64,000 nt of DNA from an uncultured Prevotellaceae bacterium (lineage in GTDB: Bacteria; Bacteroidota; Bacteroidia; Bacteroidales; Bacteroidaceae): contig CACXJZ010000002.1 in NCBI GenBank assembly GCA_902768105.1, positions 17,651-81,650 of the forward strand, written 5' to 3'. Position numbers and translations under genes: made by a program. Under the pieces are notes generated by a model. That model made no database searches. It had not been told where the DNA came from and was given only the letters and a program-made list of their open reading frames with translations. This document shows, piece after piece, positions 17,720-26,234 of the stretch (position 1 is the first letter of the stretch; each line of letters opens with the position of its first letter).

Positions 17720-20090
17720 AAACTGCTTATATATAGTAATATGTATGTTTTTCGTTGCCTGTAGCACAACGAACAGCATCCCTGATGGTGACCAGTTGTA
17801 TGTGGGCCTGAAGAAGATACAATATGAGAACTACGAGCCTGGTAGTTATGCCGACGAAACAAAGGAGGAGCTTGAGGCGGCCCTGGCCACGCCCCCCAAC
17901 GGAGCCCTGTTTGGCAGTTCCTATTACCGCTCGTTCTTTGCCCCTAGTCTCTGGATATGGAACGCCTTTTCCGAGGGCGAGAGCGGCTTCTCCAAGTGGA
18001 TGACCTCTTCGTTCGGTAAGGCTCCGGTACTGATGAGCTGGGTCAACCCCGAGTTGCGTGCCACCGTTGCCCAGTCTGTGCTTCGCAAGCATGGCTATTT
18101 CCACGGCTTTGTGGGCTATGACGTGGAGACACAGAAGAATCCCAAGAAGGCCAAGATTGCCTACCGCGTCAATATGGGTCCGCTGTTTACCATCGACACG
18201 CTGCAGTACATCGGCTTCCCTGCCGAGGCCGACACGCTGATACGCCTCTCTGCCGAGGATGCCCTCATTCATCCGGGCGATCCCTTTAACGTGGCTACGC
18301 TCGATGCCGAGCGTACCCGTCTGACACAGCTCTTCCGCAACAACGGCTACTATTACTATCAGCCGGGCTATGCCAGCTATCTGGCTGACACGATGGCCGT
18401 TCCGGGACATGCGCAGATGCGTCTGCAGATGGTTGATAACATCCCTGACGAGGCTAAGCGCAAGTGGTACATCGGCCACATCAACATCAATATGCGCAAC
18501 TCCTCCCGCGAGCAGTTTACCGACTCCACCGTGCGACGCTCCTTCACCGTGCGCTACAGCGGCAAAACCCCGCCGTTGCGCCCTCGCGTCATCATGGCCG
18601 ACATGAAGCTGCGTCCGCGCCAGCTCTTCAGCTATGACAACTACTTGGAATCGGTGTCTAAGCTCAATGCTATGGGGCTCTTCTCCATGATCGATTTCCA
18701 GTTTGCACCCCGTGACAGCTCGGCCACCTGCGACACGCTCGACCTGACGCTCAACTGCACCTTCAACAAACCCTACGACTTCTACGTGGAGACCAACTTC
18801 AATGCCCGTACTGTGGGACGCATAGGTCCTGAGCTGAAGCTGGGTGTGACACGTCGTAACGCCTTCCACGGTGGCGAGAAGATCGATGTCAACCTGCACG
18901 GCTCGTACGAGTGGAGCACCAGCGGTTCGAACAGCGACATGAGCAACTACAACTACGGTGCCGATGCCAGCATCGAGTTCCCGCGAATCATTGCGCCCTT
19001 CTACAGTAACAGCTCCACGCGGCGCGACAGCCTGGGACGCCGCATCCGCCGTCGCCGCTTCTTCTCTACACCAACCACGCTGGCGAAGATCTCTGCCGAC
19101 ATCATCCGTCGTCCGGGCTACTACAAGATGCACGTCAACAGTGGCGAGTGGACTTATCGCTGGCAGTCGTCCGAAACCAGCCGCCACGAGTTCTCGCCCC
19201 TGACGGTGAAGTACCAGTACATTAACTCGCATACTGCCGAGTTCGATAGCCTTATTTACGATAACCCCTTCCTGATTGCGACGATGGAGGACTATTGTAT
19301 TCCCGAGATGCGCTACACCTATACCTATACGAGTCCGGCGGGCACGCGTAACCCCATCCGCTGGGAGACGTCGGTGGCCGAGTCGGGCAACATTACGTCG
19401 CTGGGCTTCATGCTGCTGGGTAAGGGCAAGTGGACGGAGACTGGCAAGACGCTCTTCAAGACGCCTTACTCGCAGTTCATCAGACTTGAGTCTGACTTCA
19501 CCAAGACGTGGACGCTTGACTATGGTTCACAGCTCGTAGCCCATGCCAACGCGGGCTTCATACCATGTTTCGGTAACACGTACAAGGCGCCTTTTAGCGA
19601 GCTGTTCTATGTTGGCGGTGCCAACAGCATACGTGCCTTCGGTGTGCGCCGCATAGGTCCGGGTTCCTTCTCCGCCAACAAACTTGAGGGCGACCGTCAG
19701 ATGTCCTATCTCCTGCAGAATGGCGATATGAAGCTTGTGTTCAACCTGGAGTATCGCCGCCAGATTTCGGGTAGCCTCTATGGTGCGGTGTTCCTTGATG
19801 CGGGCAACGTGTGGAACCTCAGTACCGATTTTAGCGACATCAGCGAAGAGGCTGACGAAATCTTTAACATACTGTACGACGGCACACGCTTCGACTTCTC
19901 TACATTCCTCGACCAGATGGCGCTGGGCACGGGCATCGGACTGCGTTACGACTTTGACTTCCTCGTCCTGCGTCTCGACTGGGGCATCGCTCTCCACCTA
20001 CCTTATGCCACCAGCCGTTCCGGCTACTTCAATGTTGATAGCTTCTCACGTAACCAGACGCTCCACTTCGCCATCGGCTACCCGTTCTAA
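17712..20090 (+). CDS. tamL: TamL: lipoprotein Omp85 family partner of TamB
   Basis: 792 aa. The start at 17712 overlaps the tamB stop; it gives a signal peptide ending in a lipobox (FVACSTTNS), so the mature protein is a lipoprotein, the feature that separates Bacteroidetes TamL from proteobacterial TamA. POTRA-like repeats (about 110-370) precede a 16-strand-type barrel with the family surface loop motif IRAFGVRRIGPGSF (about 640) and a C-terminal Phe. It should insert or assemble outer-membrane proteins together with TamB. Confidence 0.88.
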   Translation: MNRNCLYIVICMFFVACSTTNSIPDGDQLYVGLKKIQYENYEPGSYADETKEELEAALATPPNGALFGSSYYRSFFAPSLWIWNAFSEGESGFSKWMTSSFGKAPVLMSWVNPELRATVAQSVLRKHGYFHGFVGYDVETQKNPKKAKIAYRVNMGPLFTIDTLQYIGFPAEADTLIRLSAEDALIHPGDPFNVATLDAERTRLTQLFRNNGYYYYQPGYASYLADTMAVPGHAQMRLQMVDNIPDEAKRKWYIGHININMRNSSREQFTDSTVRRSFTVRYSGKTPPLRPRVIMADMKLRPRQLFSYDNYLESVSKLNAMGLFSMIDFQFAPRDSSATCDTLDLTLNCTFNKPYDFYVETNFNARTVGRIGPELKLGVTRRNAFHGGEKIDVNLHGSYEWSTSGSNSDMSNYNYGADASIEFPRIIAPFYSNSSTRRDSLGRRIRRRRFFSTPTTLAKISADIIRRPGYYKMHVNSGEWTYRWQSSETSRHEFSPLTVKYQYINSHTAEFDSLIYDNPFLIATMEDYCIPEMRYTYTYTSPAGTRNPIRWETSVAESGNITSLGFMLLGKGKWTETGKTLFKTPYSQFIRLESDFTKTWTLDYGSQLVAHANAGFIPCFGNTYKAPFSELFYVGGANSIRAFGVRRIGPGSFSANKLEGDRQMSYLLQNGDMKLVFNLEYRRQISGSLYGAVFLDAGNVWNLSTDFSDISEEADEIFNILYDGTRFDFSTFLDQMALGTGIGLRYDFDFLVLRLDWGIALHLPYATSRSGYFNVDSFSRNQTLHFAIGYPF

Positions 20091-20180
20091 GGGAAATCCC
20101 GTCGCAAGTATGTAGTTAAGCTGTCGTTAATATATGGAGGGGGCTTCCTTTGCGCTCTACGAATACTTCGCAAGATAATC

Positions 20181-21110
20181 TTATGATACAGTGTGGTAGG
20201 TGATGAGACCCTCCATGGGACTCTGCATGATCTTTCCAACGGTAAAACCTTCCAAGTCGGCGGCCTGTCGCAATTCACTCTCATAGTGATAAGCCATGGA
20301 ACCTACGAAACCGACTGGGAGCTGCTGGGTGTTGAGCATCGAAGTGCGCTGGGCGTAGGGTGACACGTTGTGCGTCAGGAAGTCGCGGAAGTTACGGACA
20401 ATGAGGTCATGCAGCAGGGGGTTGTCACGGTGCTGCTCAATGAAGAGTGACGTGGAGGCCAGGAAACGGTTGGCCATCGGTTCACGATATACCTTGTTTA
20501 TAATATCAGCCTGAGTCAGACTTGTCTCAGTCAAGTAGGCATCGCGGATATCAACAAACTGGGGATTCTTGAAGATGGCGTTCATGAAGAGACGGCCCAG
20601 CACGGCACCACTGCCCTCGTCGCCGAGGATGTAGCCGAGGGCGGGCGTGTTCTGAACAATCTGCTCACCATCGTAAAGACATGAGTTGGCACCTGTGCCG
20701 AGGATACAGGCAATGCCAGCTTCGTGCTGACAGAGGGCACGGGCAGCTGCCATGAGGTCGGAATAGACATCGATGCCCCGGTAGGGGAACACCTCGGCAA
20801 GTATCTGCTTCATCATGGGCACATGGGCCGGCGTGCAGCCACTGCCGTAGAAGAAAACGTCGATCTGCTCCAACAGCGGTTTCTCCAGTGCCCGCGAATT
20901 GATGAGGGTGGCACGCGGGAAGGTGGATAACTGTGACATGAGTTCGTGGCCCAGGATGCGGCGGATGTCGTCTGCTGTCTGGTGAACGGGGGTGATGCCC
21001 TGTGTCTTGAAGGTTGCAATAACGTCCCACTGCATGGGATAGGGTGAATGGATGAGGGTCCAATCGGTCTTGGTGCTTCCGCTGTCGGCTATTAGGATCA
21101 TACTTGTCAT
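20181..21110 (-). CDS. BadF/BadG/BcrA/BcrD-type ATPase, probable N-acetylglucosamine/glucosamine kinase
   Basis: 309 aa of the ASKHA fold. DSGSTKTDW (residues 9-17) is the phosphate 1 loop, ILGTGANS (about 136-143) the phosphate 2 region, and LGDEGSGAVLGR (about 160-171) the connect/adenosine region typical of bacterial GlcNAc kinases. It likely phosphorylates an amino sugar in the cytoplasm using ATP. Substrate is inferred from family resemblance. It stands alone on the minus strand, convergent with tamL, with 90 bp between the stops. Confidence 0.8.
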   Translation of the reverse strand: MTSMILIADSGSTKTDWTLIHSPYPMQWDVIATFKTQGITPVHQTADDIRRILGHELMSQLSTFPRATLINSRALEKPLLEQIDVFFYGSGCTPAHVPMMKQILAEVFPYRGIDVYSDLMAAARALCQHEAGIACILGTGANSCLYDGEQIVQNTPALGYILGDEGSGAVLGRLFMNAIFKNPQFVDIRDAYLTETSLTQADIINKVYREPMANRFLASTSLFIEQHRDNPLLHDLIVRNFRDFLTHNVSPYAQRTSMLNTQQLPVGFVGSMAYHYESELRQAADLEGFTVGKIMQSPMEGLITYHTVS

Positions 21111-21152
21111 AAGTTATGGGTTTTCGTTTTCAGTTTTGTTTTAAAGTTTCTG

Positions 21153-21160
21153 CAAAGGTA
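21153..21160 (-). promoter_or_regulatory. Promoter of the sugar kinase gene
   Basis: TACCTTTG on the minus strand, 43 bp before the start codon. The upstream 80 bp are very A/T-rich without a clear TTTG at the right spacing. Confidence 0.6.
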
Positions 21161-21343
21161 AGAAAAAAATGAAAAAATAAAAGAATAAAGAAATAAAAAT
21201 CTTACCTTTTCGCAACATTGCCTGAAAAGAAGTGTCAGAGAAACTCAAAAAAATGTTTTTTTTGCCAACAGAAATAATTGTTTAACCCTAAAAACTGAAT
21301 GCCTATGGGCTGAGATAAATACGATGCGTAGCATCAAGGACAT

Positions 21344-21400
21344 ATAACAACTTCCCCCGTCACTCCAATTATTACAAGGAATGACGGGGGAGGTTGTTAT
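21344..21400. repeat. 23-bp near-perfect inverted repeat at the left edge of the accessory island
   Basis: Arms 21344-21366 and 21378-21400 match at 21 of 23 positions with an 11-bp loop. No T-run follows on either strand. It lies 28 bp after the last gene of the restriction-like operon, so it may end that transcript or be a small repeat element. The rest of 21111-21428 is A/T-rich; beyond this and the kinase promoter I see only a small GATGC/GCATC hairpin near 21323. Confidence 0.6.
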
Positions 21401-21428
21401 AGAAAATGTCGTGCAATATGCAATAATC

Positions 21429-22529
21429 CTATTTCTTGTACTTAACAGCCACTTTGCTGAAAGTAGCAATATACTTTTCAGTGGTTGAAATGAAGAAGTC
21501 GTACATTTCCAGCCACTGGTCTTCTTGCAAGTAGCTAAAGTCTTTCCACTGGCTGATACGACAGGTCACTTTATCATCGAGCCGTTCCCATTTCATGGCA
21601 CCCAACTCTGCCTCGATGGTGTCTTTGTGGCTATAGAAGAAGTCGTATATTCGTTTGTTCGTCTCACGTACACCTGTATTGACGTAGATTTCCGTGCGAC
21701 ATGCGACTCTACTGATGATGATGTTCACAGAGGTACCGCCGATACCAACTCCACCTTTGCCCATCCAACTGTCAGAATTGGGTGTTGATGCAGCATAAGG
21801 GCCGTTTTTCTGTTTGTTGTATTCCACAAAGTGCTGCCAGAATTCCAGTCGTCCGTTCTCACTACGTTTCTTCTTCTCTGCTTTCTGTGACTCCACTTTC
21901 TTCTTCTCGGCAATCTTAATGGTGTATTCCTCAGCCTCCTTGATGGGAATTATCTGGTCAAACTCTACCATTACCTTCCCGTTATACATGTAAGGCGACA
22001 CCTTGATACAACAGATGTCTATACCAAAGTTGCGTAGCCATAGAGCCGATGAAGTTACCTCTTTGCGGAAGTTGGCAGCAACGAAGACTATTCGCTGTGA
22101 GTTTTCAGGGTTCAGCTCGATATCTTCCATATCCTCCTTGTCGTAGAATGATAGTATCTGCTCTTTTGCCTCTTCTTCCGTGCCATTCAGGTACTTGGCA
22201 AAGATAGATACTATCTCGTCTTGCGACAAACTGGAGCAGTAAGAAGCATACTTGATGGCCTGCCATGTTACATCGCGCCCTGAGTCGTCGAGTTTGTTCT
22301 CTATGACAACCAGCTTCCCTTCTTTATCTAATGCAAGCAGGTCAAGCCGTTCATGAGTATCACTAAACCCGTCGAACTCTTTTTGGATGACAAGCAGTTC
22401 TTCACCCAGCACCTCAGGATTCTTGGCTATCCACTCCTGCAAGTGCTGACGTTCCTTCAGTTTCTGTTCCTTAAACGTAGTCGGTTCTGCAGTTATCAAC
22501 TTATTGCTGTCTTTGTCAAGTATGTACAT
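21429..22529 (-). CDS. PD-(D/E)XK nuclease-like protein with C-terminal DUF4268
   Basis: 366 aa. Residues about 25-100 look like a NucS/DUF91-type nuclease core: RLDLLALD (Asp63) and VVIENKL (Glu77, Lys79) followed by QAIKYASY. A Lys/Glu-rich linker (about 205-225) leads to a DUF4268 domain (about 226-362, RLEFWQHFVEY and WMGKGGVGIGG). It is the third gene of an operon with a methyltransferase and a DUF262-HNH protein, starting 11 bp after the latter. A role as DNA-cleaving effector or as specificity protein is inferred. Confidence 0.8.
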   Translation of the reverse strand: MYILDKDSNKLITAEPTTFKEQKLKERQHLQEWIAKNPEVLGEELLVIQKEFDGFSDTHERLDLLALDKEGKLVVIENKLDDSGRDVTWQAIKYASYCSSLSQDEIVSIFAKYLNGTEEEAKEQILSFYDKEDMEDIELNPENSQRIVFVAANFRKEVTSSALWLRNFGIDICCIKVSPYMYNGKVMVEFDQIIPIKEAEEYTIKIAEKKKVESQKAEKKKRSENGRLEFWQHFVEYNKQKNGPYAASTPNSDSWMGKGGVGIGGTSVNIIISRVACRTEIYVNTGVRETNKRIYDFFYSHKDTIEAELGAMKWERLDDKVTCRISQWKDFSYLQEDQWLEMYDFFISTTEKYIATFSKVAVKYKK

Positions 22530-22540
22530 ATTATTATTTT

Positions 22541-23722
22541 TTATCTATTACCTTTTTCTCTATTATGTCTTTTGCACAGCATTTGACAGTTTTTAATGTC
22601 CGTGTTTCCGCCATTGCTCCAAGCGGTCACGTGGTCAGCCTCCATTTCTTGTATCTTGTAGATCTTATGACAGATATTCTCATGTCCCAACGCACAATCA
22701 GGGCAATTACTTTTTCCTGTTGCTTTGGCATCTGCAGTCTGCTGATTATAGACAATGCGCTTCGTCCTTTGATCAAATACCCTAACATTCAGTAGTTGAG
22801 TATCTTGTTCGCCACCAAGCACATATTCCCATATTCCACTTTGATCTTCTATTTGGGTATCTGCTAACAGTTTTTGTATTTTCTCCGACAAAACATCAGG
22901 GTTGTAACCCTGAAGATGATATGTGCGCCATAGCCTTCCCCATTCCAATCCTTTCATCTTAGGTTCAACATCCTTAAATGTACTGTTTATCCAGCCAACG
23001 ACACTATCAAAATAATTAGTCAATTCTGTGATGTCGCCATTGTTTCGATGTTCACTCATATACCGCTCAATCCGCTTGTTGTCATTCTCAGCTTCGGCAA
23101 CCCAACGCAAGGCCTCTTCAAGAATCTCCTGCCGTTTGGGATCTCCACTGATATATGTCCTCCACTTTATCATATTGGTATTGCTTGAATTACTGAAGAC
23201 CTTCTTGGCCTCTGTCACGAACTTACCACTATATATAGCATTTCGTTTCTCTTGTTCTGTCAGTTTCATACCAACGATATTGATAGTTTCGAACCATTGC
23301 TTTATTTCTGATTCCGTACCCTCACAAGCGTAGATAGTCAGCGGGCTCTTAAGAATTTTTTCACGCTTATCCTTTGGTAATGCGCTGAATTGCTTTTCCT
23401 TTTTGTCGTCTTCATCGATAATAGAAAAATGTCCTGTTACGTATCGTCCAAAAGATGTAATTCGTTGTTGACCATCTAGCACCTCATACATTCCATCGGG
23501 TCGTTTTACGAAATAGAGCAAACCAAGGGGATATTTTTTCAAGAGGCTATAAATGACATCCGCATCATGCTTTCCATCACCATAAATATAATGCCTTTGA
23601 TACTCTGGCTGGATAATAAGTTTTCCACCCCAGCCAAACAGTCCTTTCGCTTCTAACTTACTATAGCTAAATCCGTTGCAAATGTCCGCAACAGTCAAAT
23701 CTGTTATCAATGTAGTTTCCAT
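22541..23722 (-). CDS. DUF262 protein fused to an HNH endonuclease domain
   Basis: 393 aa. The N-terminal DUF262 (ParB/GmrS-like) domain carries [10 protein letters not shown] (about 39) and DGQQR (83-87), the motif tied to NTP hydrolysis in GmrSD-type restriction enzymes. The C-terminus has a CPDC zinc-type pair, EADHVTAW (Asp-His of the HNH core) and [10 protein letters not shown], so the nuclease is on the same chain rather than in a GmrD partner. Related proteins restrict modified DNA. The start lies 3 bp after the methyltransferase stop, showing translational coupling. Confidence 0.85.
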   Translation of the reverse strand: METTLITDLTVADICNGFSYSKLEAKGLFGWGGKLIIQPEYQRHYIYGDGKHDADVIYSLLKKYPLGLLYFVKRPDGMYEVLDGQQRITSFGRYVTGHFSIIDEDDKKEKQFSALPKDKREKILKSPLTIYACEGTESEIKQWFETINIVGMKLTEQEKRNAIYSGKFVTEAKKVFSNSSNTNMIKWRTYISGDPKRQEILEEALRWVAEAENDNKRIERYMSEHRNNGDITELTNYFDSVVGWINSTFKDVEPKMKGLEWGRLWRTYHLQGYNPDVLSEKIQKLLADTQIEDQSGIWEYVLGGEQDTQLLNVRVFDQRTKRIVYNQQTADAKATGKSNCPDCALGHENICHKIYKIQEMEADHVTAWSNGGNTDIKNCQMLCKRHNREKGNR

Positions 23723-23725
23723 ACG

Positions 23726-24928
23726 TTATTTCTTTTTGCGGATTAAAATTCTTACAAATTTTTGCATATAATATTTGCCGTCAACAATATAATATGTATC
23801 TCCCTCTAGTGGCCCGGGAATTTCAATGACTGCGCCATCATTTAGCTTTGTTACTTCCTTCTTTCCTATTGTACCATTTTTGTTTACCTGCTTCTGTTTG
23901 GGATAAGTTTTCTCTGCAGCTCCAAACCAAGTTTTGGTAATACCAACAATCTCAAATTGCTCTGGACAATAAAAGCCCAAGAATGATATTGGCACACCCA
24001 TCATTCCATTGTAATCTGAAGGGATTGACTTCGTGGCAGGTACTTCTATTGCATTAAAATTATCATAATGCAGGTATGAAACGAGTCCTTCCAAATCTTT
24101 ATGGGTGCAGAATTTTAGGTTATCTGCCATTGTCATCAGTTCCAAAGGTTGATGTCTTTGTCCGTGTTCAATATTCGTCATCCAAATACTAGGTGACCTA
24201 CCCATCACTTTCCCATTTATGATGCGGTATTTACTTCCTTCTTTTTCGTTCTTTAGATAATACTCAGCTGTCTCATTTGGAACATCAAACAATAGATCTA
24301 AACTTGAACGAGTCGTTCCAATCCACACCTTGTTGTCCTTGACATACGGGAAGACCTCCTTAGTGGAAATGCAGTTCTTATTGCAAATGTATAAGAATTG
24401 CTTTCCTGACTCTATAAGCCAATGAAAATAGATATTGAACAATGAAAACGGAGGGTTCGTGATAATGATATCCGACTCATCTCTTAGTTTTGTAACTTCT
24501 TCACTTCGGAAGTCACCATCACCTTCAAGATAATCCCATTCTAAATCATCATCATTAATAACACCATCTCCTGTTACATCACGCTCTAAAACGAATATTT
24601 TTCCATGTGTTTGTGCTTTTTTCGGGTCGAACTGAGGAGAATCGGTCTCAAACAGAGATGGCTGATACCCATTCTTCAACTTTTTGCTGTCAGGTGCATA
24701 GCTGGTAGAAACAAGTTTCTTTATGCCAAATTCCTCGAACCGACGAGCAAAGAATTTTGTAAAGTTGCTCCATTCGGGATCATCACAGGGAAGAAGAATT
24801 GTCTTTCCGCGGAATACGTCTGCATTGTATTCCACATAGGACAACACTTCGCGCTCAATATCAGCATATTGAGTATAGAATTCATCTTGGTTTGCTGCTT
24901 GGGCATTGTTTAGATTTGTATTTGCCAT
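23726..24928 (-). CDS. Adenine-specific DNA methyltransferase, EcoRI family
   Basis: 400 aa. DEFYTQYADIEREVLSY (15-31), LLPCDDPEWSNFTKFF (45-60), GDGDFRSEE and the catalytic TNPPFSLF (157-164) follow the EcoRI methylase family, which transfers methyl from S-adenosylmethionine to the exocyclic N of adenine. DVTGDGVINDDDLE (about 117-130) has the spacing of a dockerin/EF-hand calcium loop, similar to an acidic insertion in the family. No EcoRI-type endonuclease follows; instead the operon encodes a DUF262-HNH and a PD-(D/E)XK protein. First gene of the operon, behind a long structured leader. Confidence 0.9.
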   Translation of the reverse strand: MANTNLNNAQAANQDEFYTQYADIEREVLSYVEYNADVFRGKTILLPCDDPEWSNFTKFFARRFEEFGIKKLVSTSYAPDSKKLKNGYQPSLFETDSPQFDPKKAQTHGKIFVLERDVTGDGVINDDDLEWDYLEGDGDFRSEEVTKLRDESDIIITNPPFSLFNIYFHWLIESGKQFLYICNKNCISTKEVFPYVKDNKVWIGTTRSSLDLLFDVPNETAEYYLKNEKEGSKYRIINGKVMGRSPSIWMTNIEHGQRHQPLELMTMADNLKFCTHKDLEGLVSYLHYDNFNAIEVPATKSIPSDYNGMMGVPISFLGFYCPEQFEIVGITKTWFGAAEKTYPKQKQVNKNGTIGKKEVTKLNDGAVIEIPGPLEGDTYYIVDGKYYMQKFVRILIRKKK

Positions 24929-25246
24929 ACACGATTGATAGTTTTAGGTTCACTTGCATCGACTATCAATCGCTGACGCACAAAGAAAGCGTGATGCTTC
25001 TTATGCGTTGAACTTTGGGGCATGCGTAGGAACCGGGACCCCATCCTTCCACTAAGAATACACCACGCCTATTGGCGCGAATGCATTGCTATAATCGGAA
25101 GGAATGGGGGATGCGATGTTCCACACCCCACAATCTCTATTACTTCGAAGCGTTTTTTATCCCAAATTGTTTCCTACGCATTTTGGTTCAACGCGAAATA
25201 ATAGCTAATGCTTTCTATTAGTCCGGATTTCTCCCCGAACCGACGG
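24929..25246 (-). ncRNA. Long structured leader RNA of the restriction-like operon
   Basis: About 318 nt between the promoter and the methyltransferase start. Perfect helices: GCGTTGAAC with GTTCAACGC (25005-25013/25186-25194, 9 bp); an 11-bp helix (25022-25032/25171-25181); a 12-bp helix with one bulge (25039-25050/25097-25109); inside it AATACA/TGCATT and CGCC/GGCG around a TATT loop. A 10-bp hairpin (24932-24941/24963-24972) ends 3 nt before the start codon. Two smaller hairpins lie near the 5' end (25205-25221, 25221-25240). Functions could be attenuation, a riboswitch-like sensor or a separate stable RNA. Two uORFs are possible. I do not recognise the fold. Confidence 0.7.
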
Positions 25247-25274
25247 CAAAGGTACAAATTTTATTTGTAAATAA
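25247..25274 (-). promoter_or_regulatory. Promoter and candidate operator of the restriction-like operon
   Basis: TACCTTTG on the minus strand (25247-25254) is a perfect -7 box. No TTTG lies at the expected -33 spacing; instead the inverted repeat TTATTT-GT-AAATAA (25261-25274) occupies the spacer, a good place for a repressor or activator. The XRE-HicB-like protein upstream is a candidate binder, which is inference. Confidence 0.6.
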
Positions 25275-25298
25275 GGTCTTTATAACGAAAAAACTGCG

Positions 25299-25330
25299 AA
25301 AAAAGGCAAGTTTCACCGATGAAACTTGCC
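25299..25330 (-). terminator. Terminator of the XRE-HicB-like gene
   Basis: A perfect 10-bp stem (GGCAAGTTTC with GAAACTTGCC) is followed on the minus strand by six T. It separates the regulator from the restriction-like operon downstream. Confidence 0.88.
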
Positions 25331-25364
25331 TTAAAGCTCCTTTTAGAGCATGATATGTCTCAGC

Positions 25365-26060
25365 TCATACCACAACAGCTGTAAGCTCTTTGCCAATTTT
25401 CTGTATCGCCTCTGCAATACGCTTTATCTGATTCGGACTTGCGTTTTTTGTTCCTTTAGCATATCGTGAAAGCAAGCTTTGCTTTATATCCGTAACGCGA
25501 CTGATAGCTGCGAAAGGAACATAAGGACTATAGGCATTCAACAACGATCTCACATCAAGGAATTTGTACTCAAAGTCATACTTCTTTTTAGCAAGCCACC
25601 AGGGCACCTTATCACCATTGGCAGCCATTTCTTTTAGGTGAGAATCAATGCCCTCTTCAACTTCAATCTGCAATTCTGCAAATGTTTCTGCGGTAAACAC
25701 AAAAGTCCCTGACAAAAAATCTGTAACCGATGCTGAGAAACCGTTCTCACACCAAGTTACCTCAACCCGAATCTTCTTGTCTAATACATTCATTTTAGGA
25801 AGTGGAAGTAATCTTAGGGCAGACAAATACGTTTCTATTTTCCACGCAATCTGTGTTATAGAGAAGCCCAACACCTCGGCATATTCTATCAGTTCAAGAA
25901 TATCAATCCTTCTTGAACCGGCCTCCATTCTGGATATGGATTCCTGTCCGACATCCATCTTCCGAGCAAAAACTTCCTGTCCCAGCTCCAGGCAATTGCG
26001 TTCATGCTGAAGCAGGTATCCTATTTCCTTCCATCGTTTATTTTTCAATGCTTCGCTCAT
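25365..26060 (-). CDS. XRE-type HTH protein fused to a HicB-like antitoxin domain
   Basis: 231 aa. Residues about 8-70 form a Cro/C1-type helix-turn-helix (GQEVFARKMDVGQESISRME). Residues about 95-150 resemble the HicB RNase-H-like fold (ENGFSASVTDFLSGTFVF, then an acidic helix), and the C-terminus (SPYVPFAAISRVTDIKQSLL, then YAKGTKNASPNQIKRI) is a second HTH as in Bacteroides HicB-like proteins. No HicA toxin is next to it. It probably regulates transcription, perhaps of itself and the downstream operon. The ATG at 26060 is only 8 bp from the -7 box, so the message has almost no leader. Confidence 0.75.
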   Translation of the reverse strand: MSEALKNKRWKEIGYLLQHERNCLELGQEVFARKMDVGQESISRMEAGSRRIDILELIEYAEVLGFSITQIAWKIETYLSALRLLPLPKMNVLDKKIRVEVTWCENGFSASVTDFLSGTFVFTAETFAELQIEVEEGIDSHLKEMAANGDKVPWWLAKKKYDFEYKFLDVRSLLNAYSPYVPFAAISRVTDIKQSLLSRYAKGTKNASPNQIKRIAEAIQKIGKELTAVVV

Positions 26061-26068
26061 ATCGGATG

Positions 26069-26076
26069 CAAAGGTA
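26069..26076 (-). promoter_or_regulatory. Promoter of the XRE-HicB-like gene
   Basis: TACCTTTG on the minus strand ends 8 bp before the start codon, predicting an ultra-short or absent 5' UTR. Confidence 0.6.
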
Positions 26077-26160
26077 ATAAAAATGTTACCAAAACCATAC
26101 AAAATATGCGAAAATCGACAAACCAGATCACGGTAGACCCAAAACACTAAAATGTACGTA

Positions 26161-26187
26161 TTGCAACCGAACGTGTTCGGGATGCAA
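26161..26187. promoter_or_regulatory. Inverted repeat upstream of the replication module
   Basis: CCGAAC-GT-GTTCGG (26167-26180) is nested in TTGCA/TGCAA outer arms. It lies about 50 bp before the small protein gene and between two divergent units, so it may be an operator. No clear promoter for the plus-strand genes is seen here. Confidence 0.5.
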
Positions 26188-26234
26188 GGTGTACACGGTG
26201 TCCCTTGTTTATCAAACTAACAACTTTCAAGAAA

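Noticed and set aside
17727-19232. 501-codon minus-strand frame under tamL
   Set aside because: Shadow of the TamL gene with no family features and no promoter.
24929-25246. Retron or IscB-type guide RNA
   Set aside because: No reverse transcriptase, IscB, IsrB or TnpB gene adjoins; the HNH domain here is in a DUF262 protein.
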